From: CAVVIG01 sp050249955
GTDB taxonomy: Bacteria; Acidobacteriota; Vicinamibacteria; Vicinamibacterales; CAVVIG01
Length of the DNA: 64,000 bases
Assembly (NCBI GenBank): GCA_050249955.1
Contig: JBFWPN010000001.1
Coordinates: 496,001-560,000, forward strand
Direction: 5' to 3'
A program made the position numbers and the translations under genes. The notes below the pieces were generated by a model. It saw only the letters and a program-made list of their open reading frames with translations. It did not search any database and had not been told where the DNA came from. This document shows positions 1-11,100 of this stretch, in pieces (within the stretch, counting starts at the first letter, position 1; each line of letters opens with the position of its first letter).

Positions 1-59
1 CATCGCGGCTGCGGCAGCGCGGCCGCCCGCCACGACGGGCTGACCGGGGCAGGTCGGGC

Positions 60-986
60 CTAGCGGTTCCGTTCCTGGTAGCGCGCGCCGCGGAGGATGT
101 CCTCGAGGGCGTGATTGCCCTCATGGCAGGCGTACTCGAACATCGGGTCGTCGGTGCGCTGCATCGGCAGAACCGCGGTCCACGGGCGCGTATAGGCCGT
201 CGGGTTGTCGACGGTGAATTGGTACTCCAGTGTCCTGTCGTCCACCCGCGTCAGCCGTTCCACCAGCCGCAGTTGCGCGTCGCCGCCACGCACGTTGACC
301 CTGGAAGTGAAGTGGGTGGTCTCGATCACCAGCGTCCGTCCCTCCCAGCGACCGCGCGACTCCCCCTGCCATCGGCGGATGGTGGCTGGCGGACGCTGGC
401 GACCGTCGAGCGGGATGACCCGCGCGTCGTGAATCATCTCGTTGTAGATGACGACGTAGCCGGGCATCTCGTGGATGCGGACGATGTTGTTGTAGGGACC
501 GGGCAGCATGGGTGGCCCGGCATTGAAGCTCAGGCAACGCTCCTGGAGCGACCGATTCTCCGGGCCGTCGGCCGGATGCGCACGGTTGTCGGCGGCGTTT
601 GCCGCGAGCCGCGCCTGCGCCTCCGCGGTGAGCGCGGGAAGGCGGCCGTCGACCGGATCGACGATGAGCGACGTCATGCGCTGGCCGTTGCGCGGCGCGA
701 GAGCGGTGCCACGGTCGAACCAGTAGTCGTTCACCGCACGAGCGACGTCCACGCCGGCGCCGCCGTCGCGCCGATCGCGGCTGTTCCGCTCGATGTTCTG
801 CCGTGCCCATGCCTGCGCCTCGGCGTCGGGAATGGTGGCGCGGCCGGCGAACTCGGCCGGCCGTTCGAGGGGCGTGAGCGTGGCGAAATCCCAGGTGCCC
901 TCGAGCGTGCCCCGGCCTGCCTGGGCGTGCAGCGATATCCCGGCGACGACGAGCAGCAGCGGCAGCATCCTGACGGCAACCCGCAT
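60..986 (-). CDS. Secreted protein of unknown function (acidobacterial family)
   Basis: 308 aa with an N-terminal signal peptide (hydrophobic core about residues 7-17, Ala-rich end before AQAGRG). The mature protein resembles a multi-copy secreted family I remember from Acidobacteria: it opens with GTWDFATLTPLERP, has a central PADGPENRSLQERC and PMLPGPYNN block, then GYVVIYNEMIHDARVIPLDG and a C-terminal FEYACHEGN. The conserved Cys and Asn/Gly-rich loops suggest a folded periplasmic or extracellular domain. No catalytic motif is recognised and the function is unknown. The ATG at 986 has no clear ribosome binding site. It stands alone, 78 bp downstream of the next minus-strand gene. Confidence 0.8.
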   Translation of the reverse strand: MRVAVRMLPLLLVVAGISLHAQAGRGTLEGTWDFATLTPLERPAEFAGRATIPDAEAQAWARQNIERNSRDRRDGGAGVDVARAVNDYWFDRGTALAPRNGQRMTSLIVDPVDGRLPALTAEAQARLAANAADNRAHPADGPENRSLQERCLSFNAGPPMLPGPYNNIVRIHEMPGYVVIYNEMIHDARVIPLDGRQRPPATIRRWQGESRGRWEGRTLVIETTHFTSRVNVRGGDAQLRLVERLTRVDDRTLEYQFTVDNPTAYTRPWTAVLPMQRTDDPMFEYACHEGNHALEDILRGARYQERNR

Positions 987-1064
987 GCGGCCGATGATAC
1001 CGGAGAGGGCCGCGGCACCGCAGGCATTCCACGCACCCTGCTCGCCCCGTCCCTCGCGGGCCGA

Positions 1065-2798
1065 TCAGATGCCGCGGACCAGTTCCCCGTGCGCACGCTC
1101 CCTCTCCCGGTCGATCTGCTCCGCGGTGGCACCGAGGTGGTCGAGGATGTCCTCGATGAAGGCGAGCGCCACTTCCCCTTCGCCCGAGTACACGCTCGTG
1201 GCTCCCGCCTCTGCGAGCGGCGGGGCGTCGCGCAGGTAGGCCACGCGGGCGAGCACGCGCACGCCGGGGTTCATCCGGCGGGCCGTGCGGATGACCTCGG
1301 TGCTGCTGGCCATGCCGGCCGATCCCAGGATGAGGATGCCCGCCGTGGCGACGCCCGCGGCCTCCAGCGTCTCTGGCCGTGTCGCGTCGCCGTACACGGC
1401 GTCCACGCCATCACCGCGGAGCTGGCGAACCGCGTCGACGTTCAGGTCGATGACGGTGGGTGCGATGCCGTTGTCGCGCAGCAGGCGCACGAGCGTCCGT
1501 CCGGTCGGGCCGAACCCGATGACGACCGCACGGTAAGCCGGGTTGCGTTCTCGCTCCACAGCCTGCCCTTCCAGGTCTGCCGGCACCGTGGCGGGCCGGT
1601 TCACCAGCGTCCACAGGCCCGGCTTCGAGGCGAGCCAACGTTCGATCGGCCGGATGGTCCGATAGGCAAGCGGGTTGAGGACGATGGAAGTGATGGAGGC
1701 GGCGACGAGGACATTGGTGGCCTCGGCCGGCAGCACGCCGAGGTCGCGTCCCACGGAGGCGAGGATGAACGAGAACTCGCCGATCTGGGCCAGGGCGATG
1801 CCGGTGGTGAGCGCCGCTCGCACGGGGTACTTGAGGACCCACACGAACAGCAGCGCCACAACCGGCTTCGCGACGAGCACGATGGCGAGCGCCCCCAGCA
1901 CGAGCAGGGGCGACGCCATGAGCGACCAGGGGTCGAGCAGCATGCCGACCGAGACGAAGAAGAGCACCGCGAAGGCGTCGCGCATCGGCAGTGCGTCGGA
2001 CGCCGCCCGCAGGCTGTACTCGGATCGTCCCACCACCATACCGGCCAGGAACGCGCCGAGGGCCATGGACACGCTGAACACCAGGGCCGAACCCACCGCG
2101 ATCCCGAGCGCAATCACGAGCACCGTCAGCGTGAAGAGCTCGCGGGATCGCGTCGCCGACACGCGGTCGAGCACGCGCGGGATCACGCGAGTGCCCACGA
2201 CCGCCGTGAACGCCACCAGCGCCCCCACCTTCAGGGTGGTCAGGGCGAGGGCGCTCCACAACGGCGTCTCCTCGCCCTGAGGTCCGAAGAGCGCCGGCAG
2301 CAGCACCAGCGCCACGACGGTGAAGAGGTCTTCGACGACAAGCCAGCCGACCGAGATGTGACCGGCCTGGGTGTGCAGGTCGTTGTTGTCGGAGAGCACG
2401 CGCACCAGGACGACCGTGCTGGCCACCGCCAGTGCCATGCCGAAGATGAGCCCGGCCGGCCAGGACCAGCCGACCGCATGGGCCAGCGCCGCCCCGAGCA
2501 CCGTAGCCACGGCACTCTGCGCGATCGCACCCGGTACCGCCACGCGCCGAACCGCGAGCAGTTCCTCCACGTGGAACTGCAGGCCAACGCCGAACATCAG
2601 CAGGATGACGCCCACCTCGGCCAGCTGCTCTGCCAGGGACGCGTCGGCCACGAACCCGGGCGTGTGCGGTCCGACGAGCGTGCCGGCGAGCAGGTAGCCG
2701 ACGATGGGCGACAGGCCAAGGCGCTGCGTGAAGTACCCGAGGACGAGCGCGCCGGCCAGGCCTCCGGTCAGCGTCAGGATGAGGTCGTAGGCGTGCAT
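1065..2798 (-). CDS. KefB/KefC-type monovalent cation:proton antiporter (CPA2) with RCK domain
   Basis: 577 aa inner-membrane transporter. Residues about 1-380 are a run of hydrophobic helices of the Na+/H+ exchanger fold (PIVGYLLAGTLVGPHTPG near the start, LAQIGEFSFILASVGRDLGV near the end). A linker leads to a C-terminal RCK/TrkA-N domain beginning about residue 425 with the nucleotide-binding GFGPTGRT. Such proteins exchange K+ or Na+ for H+ and are gated through the RCK domain. The ATG at 2798 is preceded by CCGGAGAGACGCG, a good ribosome binding site, so the longer upstream frame is not used. The exact cation is not predictable from sequence. Confidence 0.9.
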   Translation of the reverse strand: MHAYDLILTLTGGLAGALVLGYFTQRLGLSPIVGYLLAGTLVGPHTPGFVADASLAEQLAEVGVILLMFGVGLQFHVEELLAVRRVAVPGAIAQSAVATVLGAALAHAVGWSWPAGLIFGMALAVASTVVLVRVLSDNNDLHTQAGHISVGWLVVEDLFTVVALVLLPALFGPQGEETPLWSALALTTLKVGALVAFTAVVGTRVIPRVLDRVSATRSRELFTLTVLVIALGIAVGSALVFSVSMALGAFLAGMVVGRSEYSLRAASDALPMRDAFAVLFFVSVGMLLDPWSLMASPLLVLGALAIVLVAKPVVALLFVWVLKYPVRAALTTGIALAQIGEFSFILASVGRDLGVLPAEATNVLVAASITSIVLNPLAYRTIRPIERWLASKPGLWTLVNRPATVPADLEGQAVERERNPAYRAVVIGFGPTGRTLVRLLRDNGIAPTVIDLNVDAVRQLRGDGVDAVYGDATRPETLEAAGVATAGILILGSAGMASSTEVIRTARRMNPGVRVLARVAYLRDAPPLAEAGATSVYSGEGEVALAFIEDILDHLGATAEQIDRERERAHGELVRGI

Positions 2799-2980
2799 CG
2801 CGTCTCTCCGGAGGATGCGCGCCGTGCGAGACCACCTCGGCAGGAGGGCAGATCGTCGGGTGCGCAACGCGCACGGCCAGCGGAACCGCGGGGCGCGGTC
2901 CATCGGTAGGACGCCCGCCGCCCGCCGCCGGTTGCGGCGCGATTGGCCCCGTCGCGGTCGGGCTGGCGGCGATTCGTCTC
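2799..2980. other. Intergenic, 182 bp
   Basis: This separates the antiporter from the YbaK-family gene. It presumably holds the antiporter promoter. No hairpin or repeat stands out, and the short frames here look like chance high-GC frames. Confidence 0.5.
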
Positions 2981-3445
2981 TCAGGCGATGGCCGCATCGA
3001 CCGGTGCTGCACCGAGCACCCGCACGATCTCGCGCGGGTCGATCCGCACCAGCAGGCCGCGTCGGCCACCGTTGATGTAGATGGCCTCCAGGTCCAGGAT
3101 GGTGCGCTCGATGTAGACCGGCATCGTCCGGCGCGTGCCGAACGGCGACGTGCCGCCGACCAGGTACCCGGTGTGGCGCTGCGCCACCGCCGGGTCGCAC
3201 GGTTCCAGGGTCCGGCGCCCGGCCTGCCGCGCCAGTTGCCGGGTGGACACCTCGCGGTCGCCGTGCATCAGCATGAGCAGCGGCTGCGCGTCTTCGTCCT
3301 CCATGACGAGCGTCTTCACCACGGCGTGTTCGTCCACGCCGAGCGCTCGCGACGACGCGGCGGTGCCGCCGTGGGGCTCGTAGCGGTACTCGTGCTCGGT
3401 GAAGGCCACGCGGCTGGCGCGCAGCGCCCGTTGCGCGGGGGTCAT
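2981..3445 (-). CDS. ybaK: YbaK/EbsC-family Cys-tRNA(Pro)/Cys-tRNA(Cys) deacylase
   Basis: 154 aa cytoplasmic editing-type protein. YbaK hydrolyses Cys mischarged on tRNA-Pro. The family signatures are present: VVKTLV with the invariant Lys at about residue 44, LMHGDREVS, and the GGTSPFGTRR loop at residues 98-106, followed by MPVYIERTI and the C-terminal GGRRGLLVRIDP. The length matches the family (150-160 aa). The ATG at 3445 was chosen because it starts the domain (MTPAQRALRAS) and because translation further upstream has no homology-like character. It lies head to head with the VOC gene at 3575. Confidence 0.9.
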   Translation of the reverse strand: MTPAQRALRASRVAFTEHEYRYEPHGGTAASSRALGVDEHAVVKTLVMEDEDAQPLLMLMHGDREVSTRQLARQAGRRTLEPCDPAVAQRHTGYLVGGTSPFGTRRTMPVYIERTILDLEAIYINGGRRGLLVRIDPREIVRVLGAAPVDAAIA

Positions 3446-3574
3446 GGCCGACAGGATAGCAAGTGCGTGACCTCGGCATTTTGCTGGGGTGAGTTGACGT
3501 GGACGTGATGCAGGCCTGCTATACAGTGGCGGTCGCGGACGCCAGGACGGCGCCCGTTTCGACTGGAGGGCCCG

Positions 3575-4342
3575 ATGGCCGACGTGCTGGGACGGATGCT
3601 GTGGTACGAGCTGCTGACGACGGACATGAAGGCAGCGGAAGGGTTCTACGCGAACGTGGTGGGTTGGTCGGTGATGCCGTTCAGGCCTGAGCCCGATGCG
3701 TACGACATGTTCGCGAAGGGGCCTGACGCGCCGGTCGCGGGCATCATGCGGATTCCCGACGGGATGCAGTTCCCGCCGCACTGGGAGATCTACGTGGGTG
3801 TCCCTGCGCTGGACGAGGCGGTGGCGAAGGTGGAACGGCTTGGCGGCAGCGCGCTCTCGGGGGCCATCGCCGTCCCGAATGTGGGGCGCATCCGCGTGAT
3901 GAAGGATCCGCAGGGCGCGGTCTTCGCGCTCTTCGAGCCGTCGGACGCGCCGCTGGCCGAGGCGCCGCCTGCCCCCGGCGACGCCTCGTGGCACGAGCTC
4001 TACACCACCGATGCCGTGGCGGCGCTCGCGTTCTACCGTGAGATGTTCGGCTGGACTGCGTCGACGACGATGGACATGGGGCCGATGGGTACCTACCACC
4101 TGTTCGGCCGGGGCGGGCGCGACATCGGCGGCATGATGAACATGCCGCCAGGGATGGACGGGGTGCCCCCGGCCTGGAACGTCTACTTCCACGTGGAGAA
4201 CGTGCACGAGGCGGCCGCGCGGGTCACGGCCAACGGAGGCCGCATCCTGAACGGCCCCGTGGAGGTGCCGGGCGGAGACGAGATCGTCAACTGCCTCGAT
4301 CCGCAGGGTGGAGCCTTCTCGCTGCACGCGCGGAAACGCTAG
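3575..4342 (+). CDS. VOC (glyoxalase/bleomycin resistance) superfamily protein, two domains
   Basis: 255 aa containing two tandem vicinal-oxygen-chelate domains, roughly residues 1-125 and 138-250. Each opens with a metal-site beta strand (WYELLTTDMKAAEGFY and WHELYTTDAVAALAFY) and closes with a DPQGAxFxL strand (DPQGAVFALFEP and DPQGGAFSLHA). This is the usual layout of two-domain VOC proteins with unassigned substrates (CFP32/hydroxylase-like). The ribosome binding site GGAGGG lies 4 bp before the ATG. Substrate unknown. Confidence 0.88.
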   Translation: MADVLGRMLWYELLTTDMKAAEGFYANVVGWSVMPFRPEPDAYDMFAKGPDAPVAGIMRIPDGMQFPPHWEIYVGVPALDEAVAKVERLGGSALSGAIAVPNVGRIRVMKDPQGAVFALFEPSDAPLAEAPPAPGDASWHELYTTDAVAALAFYREMFGWTASTTMDMGPMGTYHLFGRGGRDIGGMMNMPPGMDGVPPAWNVYFHVENVHEAAARVTANGGRILNGPVEVPGGDEIVNCLDPQGGAFSLHARKR

Positions 4343-4582
4343 ACACGCTTCTTGCTCTCACACGCGTCATCGTCTGCCGTTCGGGGGCACGGGCCGCTTC
4401 GGCGTCAGGCGTCGAAGCCCGGAATTACGGGTATTTCCGGCCCGCTGCCGTTCTCGCCCGATGGCGTGGGCGGGCCTTCACACAGGTTCGCGGACGTCAG
4501 CCTGCTGGCCGCTCGGCCGGTTTTCTGGCTCTGCCTTTGGCTCGCGTGGCTGGACTGCGTCCCTGCCCGCGCATCGTGCTGC

Positions 4583-4924
4583 ATGACGGATCGGCTTGAA
4601 CTCATCTCGCGTATCCAGGGAGAGTCGGACACCGGCGACTCGGTGGTGCTGGTGAACATCAGCGACGGCGGACTGCTGGTGCACACCGACCACGAAATGC
4701 AGGTGGGTGAAGTCCACGAGTTCCGCTTCCGGCTGCACACGGACACCATGCTGCTGTTCGCGGCGCGGGTGGTGCGCGCGGCACACACCGATTCGGGACC
4801 GAAGCGCTACGCCATCGGATTGGCGTTCGAGGACACTGCCACGCAGCGGCAGCAGCTCGCCATCAGGTCCCTTCGGGAGTTCGGAGCCGTGAGGCCGCTG
4901 ACCCGACAGGCGCCAGGCTGCTGA
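4583..4924 (+). CDS. PilZ-like domain protein
   Basis: 113 aa from the ATG at 4583. It has the acidobacterial PilZ layout I remember: an opening DRLELISRIQGE, the NISDGGLLV turn equivalent to the (D/N)xSxxG c-di-GMP motif, then HEFRFRL and a final strand YAIGLAFED. The N-terminal RxxxR half of a c-di-GMP site is not convincingly present, so ligand binding is uncertain. The frame extends upstream to 4352, but that part (Ser/Arg/Gly-rich, no domain) looks non-coding. Role unknown, probably regulation of motility or surface functions. Confidence 0.65.
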   Translation: MTDRLELISRIQGESDTGDSVVLVNISDGGLLVHTDHEMQVGEVHEFRFRLHTDTMLLFAARVVRAAHTDSGPKRYAIGLAFEDTATQRQQLAIRSLREFGAVRPLTRQAPGC

Positions 4925-5167
4925 GCCGGCCCTTCGTGTTCACGATGCGGCAGCCCCGGCGACGCAGCACGGCGTATACTAGCCTCCTCATTCCGCTTTC
5001 CTGAGCCCTGCGGCCAGCCTGGCCCACAGCCCTCACTAGAGCAATCTCAAGGGGGGCACGTTGCTGGCTCATTCCTCCACGGCAACCGTCGGGTTCCGTC
5101 ATCGCTCAGCCGCCGTCGCGCACCACTGCCGCCACGCTCGCCAGCTCAGCCTTGACGAGGGCTGCGC
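4925..5167. other. Intergenic, 243 bp, upstream of the glucan synthase
   Basis: The leader of the large synthase gene. No RNA or repeat was recognised. It contains an AAGGGGGGC stretch about 5050 that is not positioned as a ribosome binding site for any frame I accept. Confidence 0.4.
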
Positions 5168-8100
5168 ATGACGCCGCTCCTCCGCTGGCTTCAGCGCCGC
5201 GCCGATCGCCTCCCAGGGACACCGCTGCGCGACGACCTGCTCAACACCGGAGGGCTGGACGAGCGTGCCCTCGGGCTGGCCGCACACCTCACGCTCGACC
5301 CGAACCGGAGCCATCAGGCCCTCGACATGGGGCCGCGCTTCGACGACAACGTGCGCACGCTGCGGGCGGCCTACCGGACGTTTGCCGATGATGTGCAGGC
5401 GGGACGGTTCGTCGGTCCCGGCGCGGAGTGGATCCTCGACAACTTCCACCTGATCGCGGAAGAAGTGGCCGACATCCGTCGCGACCTCCCGCCTGCCTTC
5501 GCGAGAACCCTGCCAACCCTCGCCTCCCCGGAGTACGCAGGCCAGGCACGGGTGTACGCCATGGCGATCGAAGTGGTCCGGTTCAGCGACAGCCGCCTGT
5601 CGCGCCACATGCTCGCGCACTTCCTCCACGTCTTCCAGCGCGTCGCCCCACTGACCATCGGCGAACTGTGGGCCTGGCCGAGCATGTTGAAGCTCGCCCT
5701 GGTCGAGAACCTGCGGCGGCTGGCCGATGAACTGCTCGACGGGCGCAACACGCGGATCGCGGCCGACCGGTACGTCATGGCCGCCGACCGCGCCGCCGGC
5801 CTCCCCGGTGTTCCCGGCGGATCGAGCCTCACCTTCCTTGTCCAGGTGCTGCATCGGGCGCGGGAGTACGGCCTGCGGCTCTCGGCGCTGCGGCGCGCCG
5901 TTGACACCGACCTGGCGCAGCGGCAGACCACCGCGGAGGATGCCGTCCGGGAGGAGTATCAGCGCCAGGGTGTGAGCCTCGCGTCGGTGGCCAACGCGGT
6001 CACCAGCCTGCGGCTCTGTGCGACGCTGGACTGGCCCACGCTCGTCGAGGAGGTCAGCCTCGTCGAAGGCGTGCTCCAGCGCGACCCGGCAGGCACGCAC
6101 GGCCGCACAGACTTCCTGAGCCGCGATCAGTTGCGCCAGGCCGTGGAGATGCTTGCGCCGCCGACCGGCGAGGGGCAGGTGGGCGTCGCCCTGAAGGTCG
6201 TGGAACTCGCACGCCGTGCGGCGGCCGCACACGGCGCTGCCGATCGGACCGCGCACGTCGGCCACCACCTGCTCGGTGGCGGGCGGAGTGCGCTCGAGGC
6301 CGAGCTGGCGTACCGGCCCGCTGCGGTGCAGCGGCTCCGGCGCTTCATGGCGGCACACGCCGCGCCGCTGTACCTTGGGTCGATTGGCGCCGCCACGCTG
6401 GCACTCGTGACGCTGGGCGTGGCCTACGCCAGAGGCGAGGGCGCCACCCCGCTCGCGCAGCTGCTCATCGCGTTCCTCGTGCTGCCGCCGCTGGCCGACC
6501 TCGTCGTGGTGACCGTGCACTACGTGGCGTCGCGGCACGTCCCGCCACGGCGCCTGCCCCGGCTCGACTTCAGCGACGGCGTACCCGACTCCGCGCGCAC
6601 CATGGTGGTGGTGCCAACGATGCTGACCAGCCTCGCCGGCGTCGACCGGCTCGTTGAGCACGTCGAGGTCCTGGCGCTTGGCAACCCGGATCCCTGCATC
6701 CACTTCGCAATCCTCAGCGACTTCCCCGATGCCGATACCCTGGAAGCCCGGAGCGACCGCGCGCTCCTCGCCAGGGCCAGGGCGGGCATCGAAGCCTTGA
6801 ATCGCAAGTACCGCACGGACAGCCCCGACCGCTTCTTCCTCTTCCACCGCGAACGGCAATGGAACGCCAGCGAGGGCATCTGGATGGGGTGGGAGCGCAA
6901 GCGGGGCAAGCTGGAGGAGTTCAGCCAGCTCCTGAGAGGTGCGTCGGACACCAGCTTCACGACCCAGGTGGGCGCCCTCGAGCGGTTGCCCCACGTCCGG
7001 TACTGCCTCACGCTCGACTCCGATACGCGGCTGCCGCGTGATGCGGCCCGCAAGCTGATCGGGATTGCCGCGCATCCGCTGCACCTGCCCCGCCTCGACC
7101 CCGTCTCGCGCCACATCGTCGAGGGATACGGCATCCTGCAGCCACGCGTGAGCGTGACCATGTCGAGCGCCGGCGGATCGCTGTTCGCGCGCACCTATGC
7201 CGGGGACACAGGAGTAGACCCGTATACGACGGCGGTCTCCGACGTGTACCAGGACCTCTTCGGCGAAGGCATCTTCACCGGCAAGGGGCTGTACGACGTC
7301 GACGCGTTCGCCGCCGCGCTGGAAGGCCGCGTGCCGGACAATGCGCTGCTCTCGCACGACCTCTTCGAGGGGCTCTACGCGCGGGTCGGGCTCGTCACCG
7401 ATGTCGAGGTGGTGGACGACTATCCCTCGACCATCGTCGCGCACGCCAGGCGCCAGCACCGCTGGGTGCGTGGCGACTGGCAGATCCTGCGCTGGCTCTT
7501 CCCGATCGTACGGGCCCGCGGCGGTGTCGCGGTGAACAAGCTGCCGCTCATCGCCCGGTGGAAGATCCTGGACAACCTGCGGCGGAGCCTGCTCGCGCCC
7601 GCCACCCTCCTGCTGCTCCTGCTCGGGTGGACGGTGCTGCCCGGCTCGGCCGCGGCGTGGACGGCGGTGGCACTGGCCCCGATGGCGTTCGCCCTTCTGT
7701 CGCGCATGACCGAGGCGCTGGGCGGACCGGCACGGGGCCACGGGTGGAGGCCGTTCGCGCGGATCCTGCTCGAAGACCTGGCATCGGCCGGCACACGGCT
7801 GGTTCTCCAGCTCGTGTTCCTGGCACACGACGCCAGCGTCCGCGTGCACGCCATCGGCACCACCCTGATCCGGCTCGGCCTCACGCGCCGGAGGCTCCTC
7901 GAGTGGGAAACGATGGAGGCGGCCGCGGCGCGCGGTGCCGCGGCGGGCCTGGTGTCGCACATGCGGGCGAGTCCCGCCGTGGCGGCAGTGTCACTCGCCC
8001 TGGTCGCCTGGCTGCGCCCGTCGTCGTGGCCGCTGGCGCTCCCGCTCGCCGGAGCCTGGGTGCTCGCCCCGTGGGTGGCGGGACTGCTCGGTCGTCCCAT

Positions 8101-11100
8101 CGTGGCGAGGACGGTGCCACTCGGCGCAGACGACCGCGAGTATCTCCTCGAACTCGCGCGGCGCACGTGGTCGTACTTCGACCGGTTCGTGTCCGCCGAG
8201 GATCACTACCTGCCGCCCGACAACGTGCAGGTGCAGCCGGAGGCCGGCATCGCGCACCGCACGTCGCCCACCAACATCGGGCTCGGGCTGCTCGCCACGC
8301 TCGGCGCACACGACCTTGGCCTCATCGACGGCGACGGGCTCGCACGCCGGATCGACCGGACCCTGTTCACGGTCGAGCACCTCCAGCGGCACCGCGGGCA
8401 CCTGCTGAACTGGTACGACACCCGGACGCTCGCCCCGCTCGCGCCGCTGTACGTGTCCACGGTGGACAGCGGAAACCTGGCAGCCGCCCTCGTGGTGATC
8501 GCCGTCGGGTTGCGGGAGCTCGCGCCGGATCTCGCGGCTCGCGCCACGGCCCTGGTGGAGGCGATGGACTTCCGCCTGCTGCTGGAGCCGAAACGACAGT
8601 TGTTCTCGATTGGCTACCGGCTCGCCGACGCGGATGGATCGGGGCGGCTGGACGACTCCTACTACGACCTGCTCGCGTCAGAGGCCCGCGTGGCCAGCTT
8701 CCTCGCCATCGCGAAGGGCGATGCCCCTGAGGCGCACTGGTTCCGCCTCGGCCGGCCCGTGGCGGAGGTGGGAGGCGTGCCGGTCCTGCTGTCGTGGAGC
8801 GGGACCATGTTCGAATACCTGATGCCGCTGCTCGTCATGCGGTCGCATCCCAACACGCTCCTGGATGCCTCCTGCCGCCGGGTCGTCCGCCGGCAGATGG
8901 ACTACGCCGGCGATCACGGCGTGCCGTGGGGTATCTCGGAATCGGCATACAACCTGACCGATCGCTTTGGCGTGCTGCAGTACAAGGCGTTTGGTGTGCC
9001 TGGGCTCGGCCTCAAGCGCGGGCTGGGGCGTGAGGTCGTCGTCGCGCCGTACGCCAGCGCGCTCGCGTTGGCGCTGGCGCCGGCAGACGCGACGGCGAAC
9101 CTGCGCCGTCTGCAGGCGTCCGGGCTCGAGGGTGAATACGGCCTCTACGAAGCCATCGATTACACGCCACGCGCACAGGACGCACCGTCTGGCGCCGCGG
9201 ACTCGGGCGTGGTCGTCCAGACGTTCATGGCACATCACCAGGGGATGACGCTGGTCGCGCTGGTCAATGCGCTGCTCGACAATCGCATGGTCGAGCGCTT
9301 CCACGCTGACGTAAGGGTCCAGGCCACTTCGCTGCTGCTGCAGGAACGGGTTCCGCGCGGGGGCGTGGCGATCGAGCCGCGGCCCGACGCCGAGATTACG
9401 CCGGCCGGGACCAGCACGCCTTCGTCGACCCGTGTGTTCCGGTCGGCGCACACGGCCGTGGCCCACACGCAGTTCCTGTCCAACGGACGCTACGTGACGT
9501 CACTCACCAATGCCGGCGGCGGCGGCAGCACCTGGCGCGGCCTGGCGGTCACGCGATGGCGACGCGATGCCACGCGCGATGCGGAGGGGCAGTTCCTCTA
9601 CCTGCGCGACGTGCGCAGCGGCGAGGTCTGGTCCGCCATGTATCAGCCCACCGGCGGGACGCCGAACGAGTATGACGTGACCTTCGGCTCGGAGCGGGCC
9701 ACGTTCAGGCGGCGCGACGGCGAGATCTCGACGGTGCTCGACATCGCGGTGGCGGCGGAAGACGACGTGGAGGTGCGCCGGCTCGCGGTGCGCAACCACG
9801 GCACGCGCGTCCGCGAGTTCGACGTCACCAGCTATGCGGAACTCGTGCTGACCTCGCCTGAGCAGGACCTCGCACATCCCGCATTCGGGAAGCTCTTCGT
9901 GCAGACCGAGATGCTGCCGGACGCCGCCGCCCTCTTGGCCCGCCGCAGGCCGCGCGACCCGGCCGAGCCGCCGATCTGGGCGTTCCACGTGCTGGCGCTC
10001 GATGCCCCGCCGCAGGGGCCCCTCGAGTGGGAGACGGACCGTGCGCGCTTCCTCGGGCGCGGCGGAACGCCAGCCGCACCTCTCAGCCTGGACGGACGGG
10101 CGCTGTCCGGCACGACCGGGATCGTGCTCGACCCGGTCGTCTCGCTGCGGCAGCGTATCCGGGTGCCACCCGAGACGACGGTCCGGCTCAGCTTCACCAC
10201 CGGTGTCGCGTCCGATCGAGAGACGGTCGTTGCCCTGGCGCTCAAGTACCACCAGTTCGGTGCGACGGCACGCACGTTCGACCTCGCCCGCACGCAGGTG
10301 GAGAGCCAGTACCACCACCTCGGCATCTCGGGCCAGGACGCCGGCCTGTTCGAGCGACTCGCGTCGCGCGTGTTCGGCAGCGATGGAACACTCCGGGCAC
10401 CCGGTGCGGTCCTCTCGACCAACGTCCTCGGACAACCGGGTCTCTGGCCCCATGCGATCTCAGGCGACCACCCAATCCTGCTCGTGCGCATCGACGACGA
10501 CGCGGGCCTGCCCCTCGTGCGGCAGGCGCTGCAGGCGCAGGAGTACTGGCGGCTCAAGGGGTTGACCGCCGACCTGGTGGTGCTGAACGACCATGCAGGC
10601 GGGTATCTCGACGAGATGCAGGCGCGCCTGACCGAAGCGCTGAATGACGGCCCCTGGAGCACCTGGCAGCATCGGCCCGGCGGCGCGTACGTGCTGCGCA
10701 CCGACCGCATGGCGCACGAAGAGCGCGTGCTCCTCGAAGCGGCGTCCGCGGCCGTGCTGCGGGCGGGCGCCGGCGACCTGCGGACGCAGCTCGAACGGCC
10801 GGACGTGGCGGTTCCCGTGTCCGAACCGCTCGCCCCCCCGCGCCCCGCGCGCGCGCATGCCGACGTCCAGCCCGAGTTGCCCGTGCTGGCCCTCGACAAC
10901 GGCGTCGGCGGCTTCACCGATGGTGGACGCGCCTACGCGTTTGCGGTGGATGGCACGCGCTGTCCACCCATGCCCTGGGTCAACGTCATCGCCAATCCGC
11001 AGTTCGGCACTATCGTGACCTCTTCAGGTGCCGCGCACACCTGGGCCGGCAACAGCCGCGAGAACCGGCTCACGCCGTTCGCGAACGACCCTGTCTCCGA

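Noticed and set aside
111..2909. 932-aa plus-strand frame across the first two minus-strand genes
   Set aside because: Composition is shadow-like and it runs across two recognisable genes and their gap; no motif or ribosome binding site.
5099..7960. 953-aa open frame antisense to the glucan synthase
   Set aside because: High-GC shadow: Arg/Pro/Gly/His-rich, no domain, and fully inside a gene with clear GT84/GH94 motifs.
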